Assembly (NCBI RefSeq): GCF_947486615.1
Contig: NZ_CANKUD010000001.1
Span: 434,001 to 498,000 of the forward strand
Source: an uncultured Modestobacter sp.
GTDB lineage: Bacteria; Actinomycetota; Actinomycetes; Mycobacteriales; Geodermatophilaceae
Length of the DNA: 64,000 nt
Direction of reading: 5' to 3'
In this document: piece after piece, positions 1 through 8,715 of the stretch
Numbering within the stretch: the first letter of the stretch is position 1
Layout: the number at the start of each line of letters is the position of its first letter
Translations under genes and position numbers: made by a program
Notes under the pieces: model-generated
What the model was told of the DNA's origin: nothing
Seen by the model: only the letters and a program-made list of their open reading frames with translations
Databases searched by the model: none

Positions 1-816
1 GAGGCTGGCCGCGACGAACGCGTCGGCCTCCGAGCAGATCGCCAGCACGACGGCCAGGGCGGCCAGCACCAGCACGGCGAGGACCGGCTGCGCGGCGACC
101 TGCTCCAGCCAGCTGCGCGGCACCAGCACGCCCAGCGTCGCCGCGGCCGCACCGCCGACCACCAGGAAGCCCCCGGCGTGCACCAGGTCGTGCTGCATGG
201 CGTCGCGGAAGACCGCCGCCCGCCCGGCACCCGGCGCGCTGGGGGCCGGCCGGGCCAGCCGGAACCACTCCGTCCGGCCCACCAGCGTCCAGAGCCAGCC
301 CATCACCAGGGCGACCCCGAGCGAGGCGGCGAAGCGGGCGGCCACCATCTCCGGCTGGCCGGGGAAGGCGACCGCGGTGGCCACCAGCACCACCGGGTTG
401 ATCGCCGGGGCGGCGAGCAGGAACGCCAGCGCGGCGGCCGGGGGGACCCCGCGCCGCACCAGGCTGCCGGCGACCGGCACCGACGCGCACTCGCAGCCGG
501 GCAGCACCACCCCGGCCACGCCGGCCACCGGTACCGCCAGCGCCGGACGGCGGGGCAGCGCCCGGGTGAAGAACGACGCCGGCACCAGCGTGCTGATCGC
601 CGCCGACAGCGCCACGCCGAGCACCAGGAACGGCAGCGCCTGCAGGCAGACGGCGACGAACACGGTGCTCCAGGCCAGCACGACCGGGGCGTCGAACAGC
701 CCCGGCGCGGCGAAGTGCAGCACCACCAGCAGCGCCACCACCGCGGCCAGCAGGTCGGTGCTGCGCAGTCCGCTCCGGCCGGCCGGCTCGTCGACGGGCA
801 GCCGCAGCTGGGTCAC
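1..816 (-). CDS. YraQ/DUF318-family membrane permease (C-terminus cut by window start)
   Basis: Reading leftward from a GTG at 816 gives 272 codons without a stop before base 1, so the C-terminus is missing. The protein is almost entirely hydrophobic, with about seven membrane helices. It carries the family's conserved stretch LPGCECASVPVAG followed by a motif ending in APAINPVV. This family (DUF318, related to ArsP) consists of poorly understood permeases, some linked to arsenicals or metals. The start is supported by GGAGG four bases upstream. It is divergent from the PacL/CtpC metal-efflux genes across a 102-bp gap holding an inverted repeat, so metal-responsive co-regulation is an inference. 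Substrate unknown. Confidence 0.8.
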   Translation of the reverse strand, partial: MTQLRLPVDEPAGRSGLRSTDLLAAVVALLVVLHFAAPGLFDAPVVLAWSTVFVAVCLQALPFLVLGVALSAAISTLVPASFFTRALPRRPALAVPVAGVAGVVLPGCECASVPVAGSLVRRGVPPAAALAFLLAAPAINPVVLVATAVAFPGQPEMVAARFAASLGVALVMGWLWTLVGRTEWFRLARPAPSAPGAGRAAVFRDAMQHDLVHAGGFLVVGGAAAATLGVLVPRSWLEQVAAQPVLAVLVLAALAVVLAICSEADAFVAASL

Positions 817-841
817 CTGACCTCCCGGAGGGGTGGACGAA

Positions 842-860
842 CACGGTTCCCGTTACCGTG
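842..860. promoter_or_regulatory. Inverted repeat in divergent promoter region (candidate metal-regulator operator)
   Basis: CACGGT and ACCGTG are perfect inverted 6-bp arms separated by 7 bp. The repeat lies 26 bp upstream of the permease start and 58 bp upstream of the PacL-like gene. The position between two divergent transport genes fits a repressor operator, but it does not look like the Zur boxes elsewhere in this window. The regulator is unknown. Confidence 0.4.
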
Positions 861-918
861 ACTCGGGTCCACGTTCTCACGGACCCCCCATCCCACTGCA
901 CGACCGAGGAGCCCGTCC

Positions 919-1230
919 ATGGCCGAGTCGAAGAAGAACCGCAGCGCGAGCGCCGGCCGGGTGCTGCGCAAGGCCGTGGGCACCGTGGCCACCGGGGTCG
1001 TCGGCGTCGTCGTCGTCCGCGCCGCCGAGCGCGGGGAGACCGGCAGCCTGCCCCGCCGGCTGGCCGTCGGGGCGACGAAGCTCGGCATCCGCGGCACGCG
1101 CCGCGCCGAGGTGGGCGTGGAGAAGGCCCGCCTCGCCGCTGGTGACGTGCGCGCCCAGGCCTACGCCGACCTCGGCGAGCAGGTCCCCCCGCCGGCCGAC
1201 CGCTCCGGCGGTCACGACCACCAGCACTGA
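919..1230 (+). CDS. DUF1490 / PacL-like metal-binding membrane chaperone
   Basis: A 103-residue protein with a basic N-terminus, one membrane helix at about residues 19-36 (VGTVATGVVGVVVVRAA) and a charged helical region. Its tail is His-rich, GGHDHQH. In mycobacteria the DUF1490 protein PacL1 (Rv3269) sits directly upstream of ctpC, binds zinc with a comparable C-terminal His/Asp motif and stabilises the ATPase in membrane platforms. Here too it lies 5 bp before a CtpC-like gene. The start is supported by GAGGAG seven bases upstream. The likely role is assembling or feeding the downstream efflux pump; the metal is inferred from family and tail. Confidence 0.82.
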   Translation: MAESKKNRSASAGRVLRKAVGTVATGVVGVVVVRAAERGETGSLPRRLAVGATKLGIRGTRRAEVGVEKARLAAGDVRAQAYADLGEQVPPPADRSGGHDHQH

Positions 1231-1235
1231 GCCCG

Positions 1236-3455
1236 GTGGAGACGGCGACCGGCACCGCCCGGCTGATCAGCGACGCCGGCGGCCGGCTGCGGATCGCCGT
1301 CCCGGCGCTGACCGGCGCCCCCGCCCGGGCAGTGGCCCTGGAGGACCTGCTGGACGCCGTGCCCGGCGTCCGCACCGCGCACGCCTACCCGGTCACCGGC
1401 CAGGTGCTGGTCTGGCTGGACGCCGACGCCGACGCCGAGACCGACCCGCGGGCCGAGGTGCTCCGGGTGGCCGCCTCCACCGTCGCGCTGCCCGCCGCGG
1501 CCGAGGTCGCCCGCCCGCCGCGGTCGGCCGACGTCGCCAACGGCGAGCTGGTGCGGATCGCCGTCGGCGGTGCCGCGCTGGCGCTGCTGGGCGTGCGCCG
1601 GTACGGGTTCGGCCGCCCGCCGGTGCTCACCGGCCGCAGCCGGCTGGTCGCCACCGCGCTGACGATCTTCACCGGCTACCCGTTCGTGAAGGGCGCCGCC
1701 GGTGCGCTGGCCGGCAAGCGCAGCGCCGGCACCGACGCGCTGGTCACCGCCGCCACCATCGCCAGCCTGCTGCTGCGCGAGAACGTCGTCGCCCTCACCG
1801 TGCTGTGGCTGCTGAACATCGGCGAGTGGCTGCAGTCGGTCACCCTGCGCCGCACCCGCCGCGCGATCTCCGCCCTGCTGGCCGGCACCGAGACCACCGC
1901 CTGGGTGCTCGTCCCCGGCGAGGGCGGCGAGCTCGACGTCGAGCGCCAGGTCGACCTGGCCCGGCTGCGGGTCGGCGACCTGGTGGTGGTGCACGACCAG
2001 ACGACGCTGCCGGTGGACGGCGTCGTGGTCGAGGGCACCGGCGTGGTCGACCAGGCCGCGATCACCGGCGAGCCGCTGCCGGTGCAGGTCACCCCGGGGG
2101 CGACGGTGCACGCCGGGTCGGTGAACGTGCGCGGCCGGCTGGTGGTGCGCGCCTCGGCGACCGGCTCGGACACCGCGATCGGGCGGATCATCGCCCGGGT
2201 CGAGCAGGCCACCGACGACCGGGCGCCGATCCAGACCGTCGGCGAGAACTTCTCCCGCCGCTTCGTCCCCGCCTCCTTCGCCCTGGCCGGGCTCACCTGG
2301 CTGGTCACCCGGGACGTGCGCCGGGCGATGACCATGCTGCTGATCGCCTGCCCGTGCGCGGTCGGCCTGGCCACGCCGACCGCGGTCAGCGCCGCGATCG
2401 GCAACGGCGCCTCCCGCGGCCTGCTGATCAAGGGCGGTGCACACCTGGAGGCCGCCGGCCGGGTGGACGCCGTGGTGTTCGACAAGACCGGCACGCTGAC
2501 CATCGGCCGCCCGGTGGTCACCAACGTCGTCTCCTTCTCCGACGACTGGACGCCGGAGCGGGTGCTCGGCTACGCCGCCAGCTCCGAGGTGCACTCCCGG
2601 CACCCGCTGGCGCAGGCGGTGATCCGCTCCACCGAGGAGCGGCACGTGTTCATCCCGCCGCACGAGGAGTGCGAGGTGCTGCTGGGCCTGGGCATGCGCA
2701 CCCAGGCCGACGGGCGGGTGCTGCTGCTGGGCAGCGAGCCCCTGATGGCCAGCGAGGGCGTGGCCGTCGGCGACGCCGCCCAGGGCTGGCTCGACCGGCT
2801 GCGCGCCGCGGCCGAGACCCCGCTGCTGCTGGCGGTCGACGGGGAGCTGGTGGGGCTGGTCAGCCTGCGCGACGAGGTGCGGCCGGAGTCGCGGGAGGTG
2901 CTGGAGACGCTGCGCGCCACCGGGGTGCGCCGGATCGTGATGCTGACCGGTGACCACGAGAGCACCGCCGCGGCCGTCGCCGCCGAGCTGGGCGTCACCG
3001 AGTGGCGGGCCGAGGTGCTGCCCGAGCACAAGCAGGACGTCGTGGCGGCGCTGCAGGCCGAGGGGCACACCGTGGCGATGGTCGGTGACGGCACGAACGA
3101 CGCCCCGGCGCTCGCCGCGGCCGACATCGGCATCGCCATGGGCGTCTCCGGCACCGACGTCGCGGTGGAGACCGCCGACGTCGCGCTGGTCGGCGACGAC
3201 CTGCGGCACCTGCTGGACCTGCGGGAGCTGGGCGCGCAGACGCTGGGCGTGGTGCGGCAGAACTACGGCATGTCGATCGCGGTCAACGGCATCGGGCTGG
3301 CCGTCGCCGGCGGGGGCGCGCTCTCCCCGGTGCTGGCCGCGGTGCTGCACAACGCCTCCTCGGTCGCGGTGGCGGTCAACTCCGCCCGGCTGGTGCGGCA
3401 CCGCCCGGCGCGATCGGTGGACAGCCCGGCGCCGTCCCCGGCACCGACGGACTGA
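1236..3455 (+). CDS. ctpC: CtpC-like P1B-type metal-transporting ATPase (zinc/manganese efflux)
   Basis: A 739-residue P-type ATPase. The N-terminal ~100 residues resemble a degenerate heavy-metal-associated domain without a CxxC. The actuator loop has TGEPLP, the membrane metal site is CPC at about residues 372-374, the phosphorylated aspartate is D416 in DKTGT, the P1B His-Pro is in SRHPLAQA, and the hinge is GDGTNDAPAL near 618. CPC P1B pumps move zinc, copper or related ions. Pairing with a DUF1490 protein points to the mycobacterial CtpC type, which confers zinc tolerance. GTG start five bases after the upstream stop, so the two are co-transcribed. Export of excess zinc is inferred. Confidence 0.85.
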   Translation: METATGTARLISDAGGRLRIAVPALTGAPARAVALEDLLDAVPGVRTAHAYPVTGQVLVWLDADADAETDPRAEVLRVAASTVALPAAAEVARPPRSADVANGELVRIAVGGAALALLGVRRYGFGRPPVLTGRSRLVATALTIFTGYPFVKGAAGALAGKRSAGTDALVTAATIASLLLRENVVALTVLWLLNIGEWLQSVTLRRTRRAISALLAGTETTAWVLVPGEGGELDVERQVDLARLRVGDLVVVHDQTTLPVDGVVVEGTGVVDQAAITGEPLPVQVTPGATVHAGSVNVRGRLVVRASATGSDTAIGRIIARVEQATDDRAPIQTVGENFSRRFVPASFALAGLTWLVTRDVRRAMTMLLIACPCAVGLATPTAVSAAIGNGASRGLLIKGGAHLEAAGRVDAVVFDKTGTLTIGRPVVTNVVSFSDDWTPERVLGYAASSEVHSRHPLAQAVIRSTEERHVFIPPHEECEVLLGLGMRTQADGRVLLLGSEPLMASEGVAVGDAAQGWLDRLRAAAETPLLLAVDGELVGLVSLRDEVRPESREVLETLRATGVRRIVMLTGDHESTAAAVAAELGVTEWRAEVLPEHKQDVVAALQAEGHTVAMVGDGTNDAPALAAADIGIAMGVSGTDVAVETADVALVGDDLRHLLDLRELGAQTLGVVRQNYGMSIAVNGIGLAVAGGGALSPVLAAVLHNASSVAVAVNSARLVRHRPARSVDSPAPSPAPTD

Positions 3456-3470
3456 GGAGTCACCTCCCGT

Positions 3471-3501
3471 TTGCACACCTGCGCATCTGCGCAGATAGGC
3501 T
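3471..3501 (+). promoter_or_regulatory. Leaderless promoter with palindromic operator for the CtpD-like gene
   Basis: A TTGCAC -35-like element (3471-3476) and a TAGGCT -10 element (3496-3501) are 19 bp apart. The -10 ends six bases before the GTG at 3508, as expected for a leaderless mRNA. Between them lies the inverted repeat CTGCGCA-TC-TGCGCAG (3479-3494). An operator between -35 and -10 with a long spacer fits a MerR- or ArsR/SmtB-type metal sensor. The sensor gene is not in the window. Confidence 0.6.
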
Positions 3502-3507
3502 CCACTG

Positions 3508-5535
3508 GTGACCTCACTGGCGGCACCGCCGCGCACAGTCCCCGCCGCGCGGCCGCGCCGTCGGCTGCCCGGCTGGACGGCGGTCCCGGAGGTGCGGTGG
3601 GCCGCCGCCGCGCTGGCGCTGTTCCTCGCCGGCGGCCTGGTGCAGCTGCTGGACGGGCCGCAGCCGCTGGCCTGGGCGCTGTACCTGGGCTGCTACGTCA
3701 CCGGCGGGTGGGAGCCGGCCTGGGCGGGGCTCACCGCGCTGCGCGAGTGCACCCTGGACGTCGACCTGCTGATGGTGCTGGCCGCGATCGGCGCGCTGGC
3801 GCTGGGCCAGGTGTTCGACGGGGCACTGCTGATCGTCATCTTCGCCACCTCCGGCGCCCTGGAGACAGTCGCCACCCGGCGCACCGCCGAGGCCGTGCGC
3901 GGGCTCACCGACCTCACCCCCGAGCAGGCCACCGTGCTGGCCGGCGGGCAGGAACGGCAGCTGCCGGTCGCCGACCTCGCGGTCGGCGACGTCGTCCTGG
4001 TCCGACCCGGCGAGCGGGTGCCGGCCGACGGCACGGTCGTCGACGGTGGGTCCGACGTCGACCAGGCATCGATCACCGGCGAGCCGCTGCCGGTGGACAA
4101 GGTGGCCGGTGACGAGGTCTGGGCCGGCACGGCCAACGGCACGGGGGCGCTCACCGTCCGGGTCGACCGGCCGGCGGCCGACGCGGTCGTCGCCCGGATC
4201 GCCGCCCTGGTCGAGGAGGCCAGCGCCACCAAGGCCCGCACCCAGCTGTTCATCGAGAAGGTCGAGCAGCGGTACTCGATGGGCGTGGTGCTGAGCACGC
4301 TGGCCGTGTTCGGCGTCCCGCAGCTGTTCGGGGAGTCGCTGCAGGAGGCGCTGCTGCGGGCGATGACCTTCATGATCGTCGCCTCGCCGTGCGCGGTGGT
4401 GCTGTCGACGATGCCGCCGCTGCTGTCGGCGATCGCCAACGCCAGCCGGCACGGGGTGCTGGTGCGCTCGGCCGTGGTGCTCGAGCAGCTGGGGGCGACC
4501 ACGGTGGTGGCACTGGACAAGACCGGCACGCTCACCGACGGCGCGCCCGCGGTGGTCGCCGTCCGCCCGCTGCCGGGCACGACCGGCGAGGAGCTGCTCG
4601 CACTGGCCGCGGCCGCCGAGGCGTCCAGCGAGCACCCGATCGGCCGCGCCGTGGTCGCCGCGGCCGGGTCGCCCCCGGCACCGGCCACGGACTTCCGGGC
4701 CACGGTCGGCTCCGGCGTGAGCGCGACCGTGGACGGTCGCCGGGTCACCGTGGCCGCACCGAGCCCGGACGACGCCGCGGTGGCGGAGCTGGTCGGCGAG
4801 GAGCAGGCCGACGGCCGCACCGCCGTCGTGGTCACCGTGGACGGCCGGCCCGCCGGGGTGCTGGCGCTGGCCGACCGGGTGCGCCCCGAGGCCGCCGACA
4901 CCGTGGCTGCGCTGCGCCGGCAGACCGGCGCGGAGCCGGTGCTGCTCACCGGCGACAACGCCGGTGCCGCCCGGGCGCTGGCCGCCCAGGTCGGGTTGCG
5001 GGACGTGCGGGCCGAGCTGCTGCCGCAGGACAAGGCCGCCGTGGTCAGCGACCTGCAGCGCGCCGGACACCGGGTCGCGCTGGTCGGCGACGGGGTGAAC
5101 GACGCCCCGGCGCTGGCCACCGCCGACGTGGGCGTGGCGATGGGCGGCATCGGCTCGGACCTGGCGCTGCAGAGCGCGGACGCCATCGTCGTCCGGGACG
5201 ACCTGGCCACGCTGCCCACGGTGATCGCGCTGGCCCGCCGGGCCCGCCGGCTGGTGGTGCAGAACCTGGTCATCGCCGGCACGGTCATCGTGGTGCTGGT
5301 GGCCTGGGACCTGCTCGGCACGCTGCCGCTGGCGCTCGGCGTCGCCGGGCACGAGGGGTCCACGGTGCTGGTCGCGCTGAACGGGCTGCGACTGCTGCGC
5401 TCGGCGGCCTGGCGGGACGCCGAGGCCGAGGCGGCGGGCCCTCAGCGCCCGGTGCGGACCAGCCCGGCGGCCACCCCGAGCAGCACCAGCCCGGCCGCCG
5501 GCACCGCCACCAGCCAGGGCGCGCGCTCCAGGTAG
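3508..5535 (+). CDS. CtpD-like P1B-4 ATPase (cobalt/iron-type metal efflux)
   Basis: A 675-residue P-type ATPase with TGEPLP in the actuator, SPC at about 293-295 in the transport helix, D337 in DKTGT, SSEHPIG, and GDGVNDAPAL. The last helix carries HEGST at about 615. SPC plus HEGxT is the signature of P1B-4 pumps such as CtpD and CtpJ, which export Co(II) or Fe(II). It has no N-terminal metal-binding domain, normal for this subgroup. It has its own leaderless promoter and palindromic operator. Its last ~30 codons, a low-complexity Pro/Ala/Ser/Thr tail, overlap the 3' end of the opposing permease gene by 94 bp. Confidence 0.88.
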   Translation: MTSLAAPPRTVPAARPRRRLPGWTAVPEVRWAAAALALFLAGGLVQLLDGPQPLAWALYLGCYVTGGWEPAWAGLTALRECTLDVDLLMVLAAIGALALGQVFDGALLIVIFATSGALETVATRRTAEAVRGLTDLTPEQATVLAGGQERQLPVADLAVGDVVLVRPGERVPADGTVVDGGSDVDQASITGEPLPVDKVAGDEVWAGTANGTGALTVRVDRPAADAVVARIAALVEEASATKARTQLFIEKVEQRYSMGVVLSTLAVFGVPQLFGESLQEALLRAMTFMIVASPCAVVLSTMPPLLSAIANASRHGVLVRSAVVLEQLGATTVVALDKTGTLTDGAPAVVAVRPLPGTTGEELLALAAAAEASSEHPIGRAVVAAAGSPPAPATDFRATVGSGVSATVDGRRVTVAAPSPDDAAVAELVGEEQADGRTAVVVTVDGRPAGVLALADRVRPEAADTVAALRRQTGAEPVLLTGDNAGAARALAAQVGLRDVRAELLPQDKAAVVSDLQRAGHRVALVGDGVNDAPALATADVGVAMGGIGSDLALQSADAIVVRDDLATLPTVIALARRARRLVVQNLVIAGTVIVVLVAWDLLGTLPLALGVAGHEGSTVLVALNGLRLLRSAAWRDAEAEAAGPQRPVRTSPAATPSSTSPAAGTATSQGARSR

Positions 5536-7205
5536 GTCACCCCGTCGGCCAGGGTGCGCCCCCACTCCGGCGACTCGGCGCCGGCGCCCAGGCCGAGGAA
5601 CGACAGCCCGGCCAGGGCGAGGGCGGTGTGCGGCACCCGCAGCAGGGCGTGCCGGCTCACCGGCGGCAGCACGAGCGGGAGCAGGTGGTGGCGCACCAGG
5701 TGCCAGCGACCGGCGCCGCTGGTGCGGGCGGCCAGGTGGAAGCCGGAGGCGCGCGCCTCGGCGGCCAGGGTGCGGGTGTGCACCGCCAGCGGGATCCAGG
5801 CGACCAGGCACACCGCGACCACCGCACCGGTCAGGCTGGGCCCGGCGACGGCGGCCACCGCGATGCCGACCACCACCGCGGGCAGCGCGTTGAGCACGTC
5901 GGCCAGCCCCGCCCGCCCGCGCCCGGCCAGCCCCGCGGCGACCCCCACCACGAGCACCACGGCGCTGATCAGCAGGGCCAGCCCCACCGAGTGCAGCGCG
6001 CCGGCACCGAACCGGGCCAGCACGTCCCGGCCGAGGGCATCGGCGCCCAGCGGATGGGCCCAGGACGGGGCGGCCAGCCGGTCGGTGAGGTCCTGGGCGT
6101 CGGGGTCGCGCAGCAGGCCGGCGGCGACCACCAGCAGCAGCACCGCGAGCAGCCCGGCCGCCCAGCGACCGGCGCCGGGCGCCGGTGGGGGCAGCTCCGG
6201 GGACAGCCCGCCGTCGGTGCCCGCCGGCCCGAGCAGCGCACGGTGCACCAGCACCCCCACGCCCCCGGCGGCCAGCCCGAGCAGCACCAGCAGCGCCACG
6301 GCGGCCTGCACCACCGGCAGGTCCTGGGCCAGCGCGGCGGCCAGCGCCACCCGGCCCAGGCCCGGCACGTCGAACACCGACTCGATCACCGCGCTGGCCC
6401 CGAGCGTGCCGACCAGCAGCAGCAGCACCTGCGGGACGACGACGGTCAGCGCGCGCCGCGCCACCGCCCCCTGCACCGCGGCCCGCGGGACGCCGGCCGC
6501 CCGCCAGCTGCGCACCCAGCCCTCCCCCGCGATGTCCCGCACCGCGCCGGTCAGCACCCGGCCCAGCAGCCCACCGGCCGGCAGCGCCAGCGCGAGCACC
6601 GGCAGCACCAGGTGCTCGGGGCCGGTGAACCCCGAGGTGGGCAGCAGCCCCCAACCGACCGCGAGCACCGCCACGCCGACGACGGCGAGGACGAACTCCG
6701 GCAGCGCCGCCAGCGCGGCCGCCAGCACGCCGACGGCCCGGCCGCCGTCCCCGCGCCCGTCGGCCGCCCGGCGCAGCGCCGGCCCGGCCAGCAGCACCGC
6801 CAGCAGCACGGCCGCCAGCGCGGCCGCGCCGGTCAGCGTGAGCGAGACGCCCAGCGCCGGTGGCACCACCTCGGCGACCGGCTGCCCGCTCACCCAGGAG
6901 GTGCCGAGGTCGCCGGTGACGGCGTGCCCGAGCCAGCCGAGCGTGCCGCGCACCGGGTCGGCGGGTAGGTCCAGCTGCTCGCGCACCGCGTCCAGCACCG
7001 CCGGGTCCGGCTCACGCTCCACCTCCCGCGCGCGAAGCACGGTGCGGGCGGGGTCGTCCCCGGACAGCCAGGGCAGCGCCCCGACGAGCAGCCCGGTGCC
7101 GGCCACCGCCGCCAGCCCGGTCAGCCCCGGGCGGAGCGCGGCCAGCCCGGGTGCCCGCCGCGGCCGGTGCGGGGCCGCCGGCCCTGCCCGGCCGGCGGCG
7201 GTCAC
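5442..7205 (-). CDS. Fused DppB-DppC-type ABC permease (operon A)
   Basis: A 587-residue membrane protein joining both permease subunits of an Opp/Dpp/Nik importer. Residues ~30-310 match the B subunit (…VREQLDLP…GDLGTSW…, ending VPGLGRVALAAA). Residues ~340-587 match the C subunit (HPLGADALGRDVLARF, then LSFLGLGAGAESPEWG near the end). These subunits are normally two proteins of about 300 residues each. GTG start overlapping the binding-protein stop (GTGA), last gene of its operon. The rightward operon at 15738 holds a similar fusion. Import of a peptide, opine or metal chelate is inferred from the family. Confidence 0.85.
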   Translation of the reverse strand: MTAAGRAGPAAPHRPRRAPGLAALRPGLTGLAAVAGTGLLVGALPWLSGDDPARTVLRAREVEREPDPAVLDAVREQLDLPADPVRGTLGWLGHAVTGDLGTSWVSGQPVAEVVPPALGVSLTLTGAAALAAVLLAVLLAGPALRRAADGRGDGGRAVGVLAAALAALPEFVLAVVGVAVLAVGWGLLPTSGFTGPEHLVLPVLALALPAGGLLGRVLTGAVRDIAGEGWVRSWRAAGVPRAAVQGAVARRALTVVVPQVLLLLVGTLGASAVIESVFDVPGLGRVALAAALAQDLPVVQAAVALLVLLGLAAGGVGVLVHRALLGPAGTDGGLSPELPPPAPGAGRWAAGLLAVLLLVVAAGLLRDPDAQDLTDRLAAPSWAHPLGADALGRDVLARFGAGALHSVGLALLISAVVLVVGVAAGLAGRGRAGLADVLNALPAVVVGIAVAAVAGPSLTGAVVAVCLVAWIPLAVHTRTLAAEARASGFHLAARTSGAGRWHLVRHHLLPLVLPPVSRHALLRVPHTALALAGLSFLGLGAGAESPEWGRTLADGVTYLERAPWLVAVPAAGLVLLGVAAGLVRTGR

Positions 7206-8692
7206 TCCCCGACCGTCGTCTCGGCGGTGAGCAGCAGCCGGTCGAACGGGTCGGTGGCCAGGCCGCCGACGGACGGGGCGTACCCGGTGTGGGTGCGCTC
7301 GTGCAGCACCGGCACCACGGCACCGGTGGAGAGCACCGCCGCCTCGGCCCGCAGCGCGGCCGCCCGGCGCTCCTGCGGGTCGGCCACGTCCGCCGCCGCG
7401 GCCACGGCCGCGTCGACCGCCGGGTCGCAGAGCCGGGCGAGGTTGTAGCTGCCCGCGCAGGTCAGGTCGGCGGCGAGGTAGCCGACCGGGTCGCCGGTGT
7501 CGCCCAGGTACAGCCGGCTGGCCAGCACGGCGTCGTAGGTGCCGGCCAGCAGGTCGGTCTCCAAGGTGGCGTACTCGGCCACCACGACCTCCACCGCGAA
7601 GCCGGCCTGCCGCAGCTGCTCGGCGAGCACGGCGGCCGCCTCGGGCAGCTCGGCCCGGTCGGAGTAGGTGGCCAGCCGGATGCTCGCGCCGGCCGGGTCG
7701 CTGGCCGGCGGCAAGGCGACCGCCGGCCGGTCGGCCCCGCCGGCGGTGTCGTCGTTGAACAGCCCCTCGGCGACGTCGGCGCGGCCCTCGTAGACGCCGT
7801 CCACGACCGGCTGCGGATCGATCGCCGCGACCGCGGCCGCGCGCAGGCCCGGGTCGGCGAACGGCCCGTCCGCGGTGTCCAGGGAGAGGGAGACCAGCCG
7901 CGGCAGCGGCACCGAGAGCACCTCGGTGTCGGTCAGGGTGGGCAGCTGGGCGATCGGCAGGTTGACCGCCACGTCCAGCTCACCGGCGCGCAGCCCGGCG
8001 GTGCGGGCGGCCGCGTCGGCGGGGAAGGTGACGTCGACGCCGTCCAGCTCGGGAGCCCCGCCCCAGTGGTCGGCGTCCGCGGTCAGGGTGGCGCCGGACG
8101 CGCCGCGCAGCTCGGTCAGCTCGAACGGTCCGGTGCCGGTGCCCACCGGGTCCGGCGCCGCGGGGTCGCCATAGGCGGCCGGCGCGAGCACGACCAGCCC
8201 GGGGGCGGCGAGCCGCTGCAGCAGCAGGGGGTCGGGCTCGGCCAGCTGCACCTCCACGGTGTCCTCGTCCACCGCGCGGGCGGTGAGGCCCAGTCCGTCG
8301 ATCGACCGCGGGGCGGGCGAGGCCGCGGCCGCGGCGGTCAGCGCGCCGGCGGCGGCCTCGGCGTCCAGCGGCGTCCCGTCGTGGAACTGCACGCCCGCGC
8401 GCAGGTCCAGGGTGACGGTCCGGTCGTCGACCCGGGCCCAGCTCTCCGCCAGCTGCGGGGTGGGGTCGCCGGCCTCGTCCAGGCCGACCAGCGTCTCCCC
8501 CACGCCCATCCGGGTGACCAGCACCGCGTCGTCGGAGAACGGGGAGAGCGCCGCGACCGGCGGGAAGGCGAGGGCGAGCGCCAGCCGTTGCTCGCCCTCG
8601 GCCGGCGCGTCCGCTCCGGGGGCGAAGCAGCCGGCGAGCAGGGCGGGCAGCACCAGCAGGGCGCCGACGGCACGGGGCGCGGGGCGGGACAT
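7202..8692 (-). CDS. ABC transporter substrate-binding lipoprotein, SBP family 5 (operon A)
   Basis: A 496-residue extracytoplasmic binding protein of the Dpp/Opp/Nik group. It begins with a lipoprotein signal ending in LLAGC (Cys about 22) and continues with family landmarks: PQLAESW, VQFHDGTPLDAE, GTGPFELTEL and VVDGVYEGRADVAEGLF. The start ATG follows GAGGAACC. Length and motifs resemble CntA/NikA-type proteins, which bind metal-metallophore complexes, although peptide binding is equally typical. It is clearly related to the protein at 14226. It sits between the MFS gene and the fused permease in one leftward operon. Confidence 0.85.
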   Translation of the reverse strand: MSRPAPRAVGALLVLPALLAGCFAPGADAPAEGEQRLALALAFPPVAALSPFSDDAVLVTRMGVGETLVGLDEAGDPTPQLAESWARVDDRTVTLDLRAGVQFHDGTPLDAEAAAGALTAAAAASPAPRSIDGLGLTARAVDEDTVEVQLAEPDPLLLQRLAAPGLVVLAPAAYGDPAAPDPVGTGTGPFELTELRGASGATLTADADHWGGAPELDGVDVTFPADAAARTAGLRAGELDVAVNLPIAQLPTLTDTEVLSVPLPRLVSLSLDTADGPFADPGLRAAAVAAIDPQPVVDGVYEGRADVAEGLFNDDTAGGADRPAVALPPASDPAGASIRLATYSDRAELPEAAAVLAEQLRQAGFAVEVVVAEYATLETDLLAGTYDAVLASRLYLGDTGDPVGYLAADLTCAGSYNLARLCDPAVDAAVAAAADVADPQERRAAALRAEAAVLSTGAVVPVLHERTHTGYAPSVGGLATDPFDRLLLTAETTVGE

Positions 8693-8715
8693 GGTTCCTC
8701 TTCTCGGTCGACCGG

